Assembly (NCBI GenBank): GCA_046734415.1
Contig: JBKPRD010000268.1
Coordinates: forward strand, 1-6,004
Origin: DATBLE01 sp046734415
Lineage (GTDB): Bacteria; Actinomycetota; Thermoleophilia; Gaiellales; Gaiellaceae
Direction of reading: 5' to 3'
DNA: 6,004 bases
In this document: positions 4,364 to 6,004 of the stretch, piece after piece
Layout: every line of letters starts with the position of its first letter
How positions within the stretch are numbered: the stretch's first letter is position 1
Notes under the pieces: generated by a model
What the model was told of the DNA's origin: nothing
What the model saw: only the letters and a program-made list of their open reading frames with translations
The model's database searches: none
Position numbers and translations under genes: made by a program

Positions 4364-5278
4364 CTACTTCCGCACTTGCGTCAGCCAATAGGGCGTATCG
4401 GGCGTCGGCGGCACCGAGAACTGAGCGTTGACGGCGTACAGGCGGTTGCCGAACTCGTCGATCGTCGTCGGCCCACCGAAGTCGGGTGACGTGATCGTCT
4501 TCACGATCGAGCCGGACGAGAGGTCAGGCGCCAGCTTGATCACTGCGATCTGGTCGACCGGACTGCGCACCACGGCATAGAGCGTCTTGGCGTCGAGCAG
4601 GAGGCCGTCGCCGGGCACGATCGCGCCGCCGAGGTCGATCTGGTGCGTGACCCCCTCCTGATCCACCGTGAAGAGGAATCCAGTGTTCGATTGGACGATC
4701 ACGAGCGTCTGGCCGTCGGGCGTCGCCTCGATACCGTTCACGTTGAAGCCCGGCTGGTAGACGATGTCGCCCGTCAGCGGGACCGCGGTTGCGTCGGCGG
4801 CGAGCGTCCCGTCCGGTGCGATGCCAACGCGATAGAGGAACGGGTTGACCGAATCGGTGAACCATGCGGCCGTCCGCGTGACCACGATGTCGTTGATGAA
4901 AGCGGGCGGATCGGTGAGCGTGTAGTCCTGGATGGTGCCGCCGGTGTTCGCGTCGTACACGTAGCCATGGCCTGTTGGCCCACCGGCGACGAAGAGTCGC
5001 CCGCGCTGGTCGACGGCGACGCCGATGGCCGCGCGGCCGTCTGCCGACTGATCTGGCACGACAATTGACTGGGCACCGGTGCGAAGATCGCCGCGCACGA
5101 CGGCGCCGGTCGGGATCGAGCCGACGTAGAACGTGTGTCCCGGCCCGATGGCGATTCCCTCCGGACGGAATCCGTTGGGCAGGTTGATGTGTCCGGGGAA
5201 TCCACCTGCGGCCGCGGCCAACAGCGGTAGAACCAGGGCGGCGAAGGCAACCGCCACCGAGAAACGGATGCGTCGCAT
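4364..5278 (-). CDS. Exported SMP-30/gluconolactonase-like beta-propeller protein
   Basis: A 304-residue product with a clear start: ATG 5278 preceded by AAGAGGAGG (5287-5295) at 8 nt. The N-terminus is a classic signal peptide, with basic MRRIR, a hydrophobic core SVAVAFAALVLPLLAAAA and probable cleavage near residue 24. The mature part is a run of propeller-like blades: PEGIAIGPGHTFYVGSIPTG, AAIGVAVDQRGRLFVAGGP, FINDIVVTRTAAWFTDSVNP, VNGIEATPDGQTLVIVQSN, GGAIVPGDGLLLDAKTLYAV and TTIDEFGNRLYAVNAQF. This is the SMP-30/strictosidine-synthase-like layout, with PEGIA, NDI and NGIE giving the Glu/Asn positions that can hold a calcium ion. Relatives are sometimes labelled superoxide dismutase in actinobacterial genomes, which the fold does not support. 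A lactonase or ligand-binding role outside the membrane is possible; substrate unknown. Monocistronic. Confidence 0.85.
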   Translation of the reverse strand: MRRIRFSVAVAFAALVLPLLAAAAGGFPGHINLPNGFRPEGIAIGPGHTFYVGSIPTGAVVRGDLRTGAQSIVVPDQSADGRAAIGVAVDQRGRLFVAGGPTGHGYVYDANTGGTIQDYTLTDPPAFINDIVVTRTAAWFTDSVNPFLYRVGIAPDGTLAADATAVPLTGDIVYQPGFNVNGIEATPDGQTLVIVQSNTGFLFTVDQEGVTHQIDLGGAIVPGDGLLLDAKTLYAVVRSPVDQIAVIKLAPDLSSGSIVKTITSPDFGGPTTIDEFGNRLYAVNAQFSVPPTPDTPYWLTQVRK

Positions 5279-5432
5279 TTACGAGACCTCCTCTTCTTGA
5301 AGCTGGGTGAACTGTTCTGCCTACCCCCGAATCGAGAACAAGAACATCCTCGTCTCAGTTGCCGCACTCGACCCCGACACCTAGAGCCGCTCGGGCGCGG
5401 CAACCCTGATCCAGCCCTTCGCAACCTGTCCG

Positions 5433-5465
5433 ATATGTAGTTGTGCCCTACCTTCGTTAGACGGT
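5433..5465 (+). repeat. Intergenic repeat copy E (shortened core)
   Basis: Reads ATATGTAGTTGTG directly followed by CCCTACCTTCGTTAGACGGT, so TCGG of the consensus core is missing while the outer GTAG and CTAC arms remain. It sits in the 238-bp gap between the divergent SMP-30-like and hydrolase genes. Apart from the repeat and two promoters that must be here, I see nothing else in 5296-5432. Confidence 0.65.
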
Positions 5466-5504
5466 GATCCCCTTCGATGCTCTCGCATCCTGGAGAGCAA
5501 CGGC

Positions 5505-5510
5505 TTATCC
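5505..5510 (+). promoter_or_regulatory. Putative -10 hexamer (TATCCT), leaderless start
   Basis: TATCCT fits TANNNT and ends 6 nt before GTG 5517. A TGA at 5511-5513, in frame, rules out any earlier start, and no Shine-Dalgarno is in range, so a leaderless transcript explains initiation best. No clear -35 box is seen. Confidence 0.35.
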
Positions 5511-5516
5511 TGAGCC

Positions 5517-6004
5517 GTGTTGGAGACAGAGCTGGATCGGGAGCTGGGGAAGACACAAGACGCGCTGCTCGCCCGGTTCGCGCCTGACGCTCGGGTCCGC
5601 CGAGTCCGCTGGTCAGAGGGCGAGACGCAACTCCTCGAACTCGGCACCGGCACGCCCCTCCTGTACGTCCATGGTGGGTTGGGCGGCTCGTTCGAGGTCG
5701 TACCGATCCTCAGGGTTCTCGCAAAGAACCACCGCGTTCTCGCCGTCGATCGGCCGGGCCACGGGTTGGCCGATCCGTTCGACTACCGCGGTGTCGATCT
5801 GCTCGACCACGCTCGGACATTCCTGCGCGACATCCTCGATGCAATCGAGCTCACGACCGTAGACATAGTCGCCCAGTCGATCGGCGCGCTCTGGTCCGTC
5901 GCGTTCGCGATCGACACTCCCAGCCGAGTTTCCCGACTCGCACTCGTCGGGGCTCCAGCCGGAGTCAGGCGCCGTGTGCCGCGCCAGCTGCTTCCACTTG
6001 GGCT
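5517..6004 (+). CDS. Alpha/beta-hydrolase-fold protein, 3' truncated by window edge
   Basis: 162 residues are visible; relatives run to roughly 270-300, so about half is present. An in-frame TGA at 5511 leaves GTG 5517 or TTG 5520 as the start. The fold's landmarks come in order: LLYVHGGLGG (48-57) for the oxyanion HG motif, HRVLAVDRPGHGLADP (72-87), the helix DHARTFLRDILDAIEL, and the nucleophile elbow DIVAQSIGALWS (116-127) with S121 the predicted catalytic Ser. ALVGAPAG follows the next strand. The acid and His of the triad would be beyond the window. The elbow reads A-Q-S-I-G instead of G-x-S-x-G; Ala at the first position is tolerated in some members. No signal peptide, so probably a cytoplasmic esterase, haloalkane-dehalogenase-like or C-C hydrolase; the substrate cannot be named. 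Confidence 0.85.
   Translation, partial: MLETELDRELGKTQDALLARFAPDARVRRVRWSEGETQLLELGTGTPLLYVHGGLGGSFEVVPILRVLAKNHRVLAVDRPGHGLADPFDYRGVDLLDHARTFLRDILDAIELTTVDIVAQSIGALWSVAFAIDTPSRVSRLALVGAPAGVRRRVPRQLLPLG

Noticed and set aside
4182..4391. Plus-strand frame of 69 codons overlapping the end of the SMP-30-like gene
   Set aside because: No Shine-Dalgarno and low-complexity Arg/Ala composition. It is antisense to the coding-like 4178-4309 stub and to the SMP-30-like C-terminus.
2118..5462. Integron attC-type array: GTCTAAC (2118-2124, fits RYYYAAC) and GTTAGAC (5456-5462, fits GTTRRRY), with one gene per repeat
   Set aside because: The two core-like sites belong to different repeat copies more than 3 kb apart. 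The other copies have no good core site, no copy shows the paired simple sites of attC, the genes are on both strands and no integrase is present. Kept only as an analogy for the repeat layout.
1619..5465. CRISPR array from regularly oriented repeats
   Set aside because: Spacings are about 560-1390 bp and contain genes; there are no spacers of CRISPR size and no cas genes.

Overview
The window is high-GC DNA with GC-rich third codon positions, dense hairpins, and a mix of strong Shine-Dalgarno starts and starts with almost no leader. The protein types (a secreted HYR-domain protein, a SnoaL-like protein, a small cupin, an SMP-30-like exported propeller and a VAT1-like reductase) suggest a soil actinomycete, probably class Thermoleophilia (Gaiellales or Solirubrobacterales). 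This placement rests on recognising the protein types, not on a database search.

Layout, left to right. The 3' end of a secreted HYR-domain protein (1-422, +) is followed by two strong hairpins (425-449 and 503-537). A small HNH-type protein (660-956, -) converges on them. A secreted orphan protein of 168 aa (1012-1518, +) is followed by three consecutive hairpins. Next come a cupin (1752-2114, +), a frameshifted zinc-independent MDR/quinone-oxidoreductase-like gene (2328-3397, -), a SnoaL-like gene (3628-3993, -), two small gene remnants (4075-4197 and 4178-4309, -), an exported SMP-30-like beta-propeller (4364-5278, -), and the start of an alpha/beta hydrolase that runs off the window (5517-6004, +).

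The most unusual structure is a family of about 35-bp direct repeats with core GTAGTTGTGGTCGGCCCTAC. Five copies (1619, 2184, 3571, 4177 and 5433) all lie in the same orientation. From 1518 onward there is exactly one in every gap between intact or main genes, so each inter-repeat segment holds one main gene whatever its strand. Two copies share a longer unit of about 80 bp. One copy sits exactly at the junction of two truncated gene fragments and supplies a stop codon to one of them. I do not recognise the family. The layout resembles a cassette array, but attC-type core sites cannot be shown convincingly.

The genes do not form an obvious pathway or operon. They look like single-gene transcription units on alternating strands, several with their own hairpin terminators, in an accessory region that shows decay (frameshift, remnants, degenerate HNH). 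Three genes without a Shine-Dalgarno sequence have a TANNNT hexamer 6-8 nt before the start codon, which suggests leaderless transcripts.
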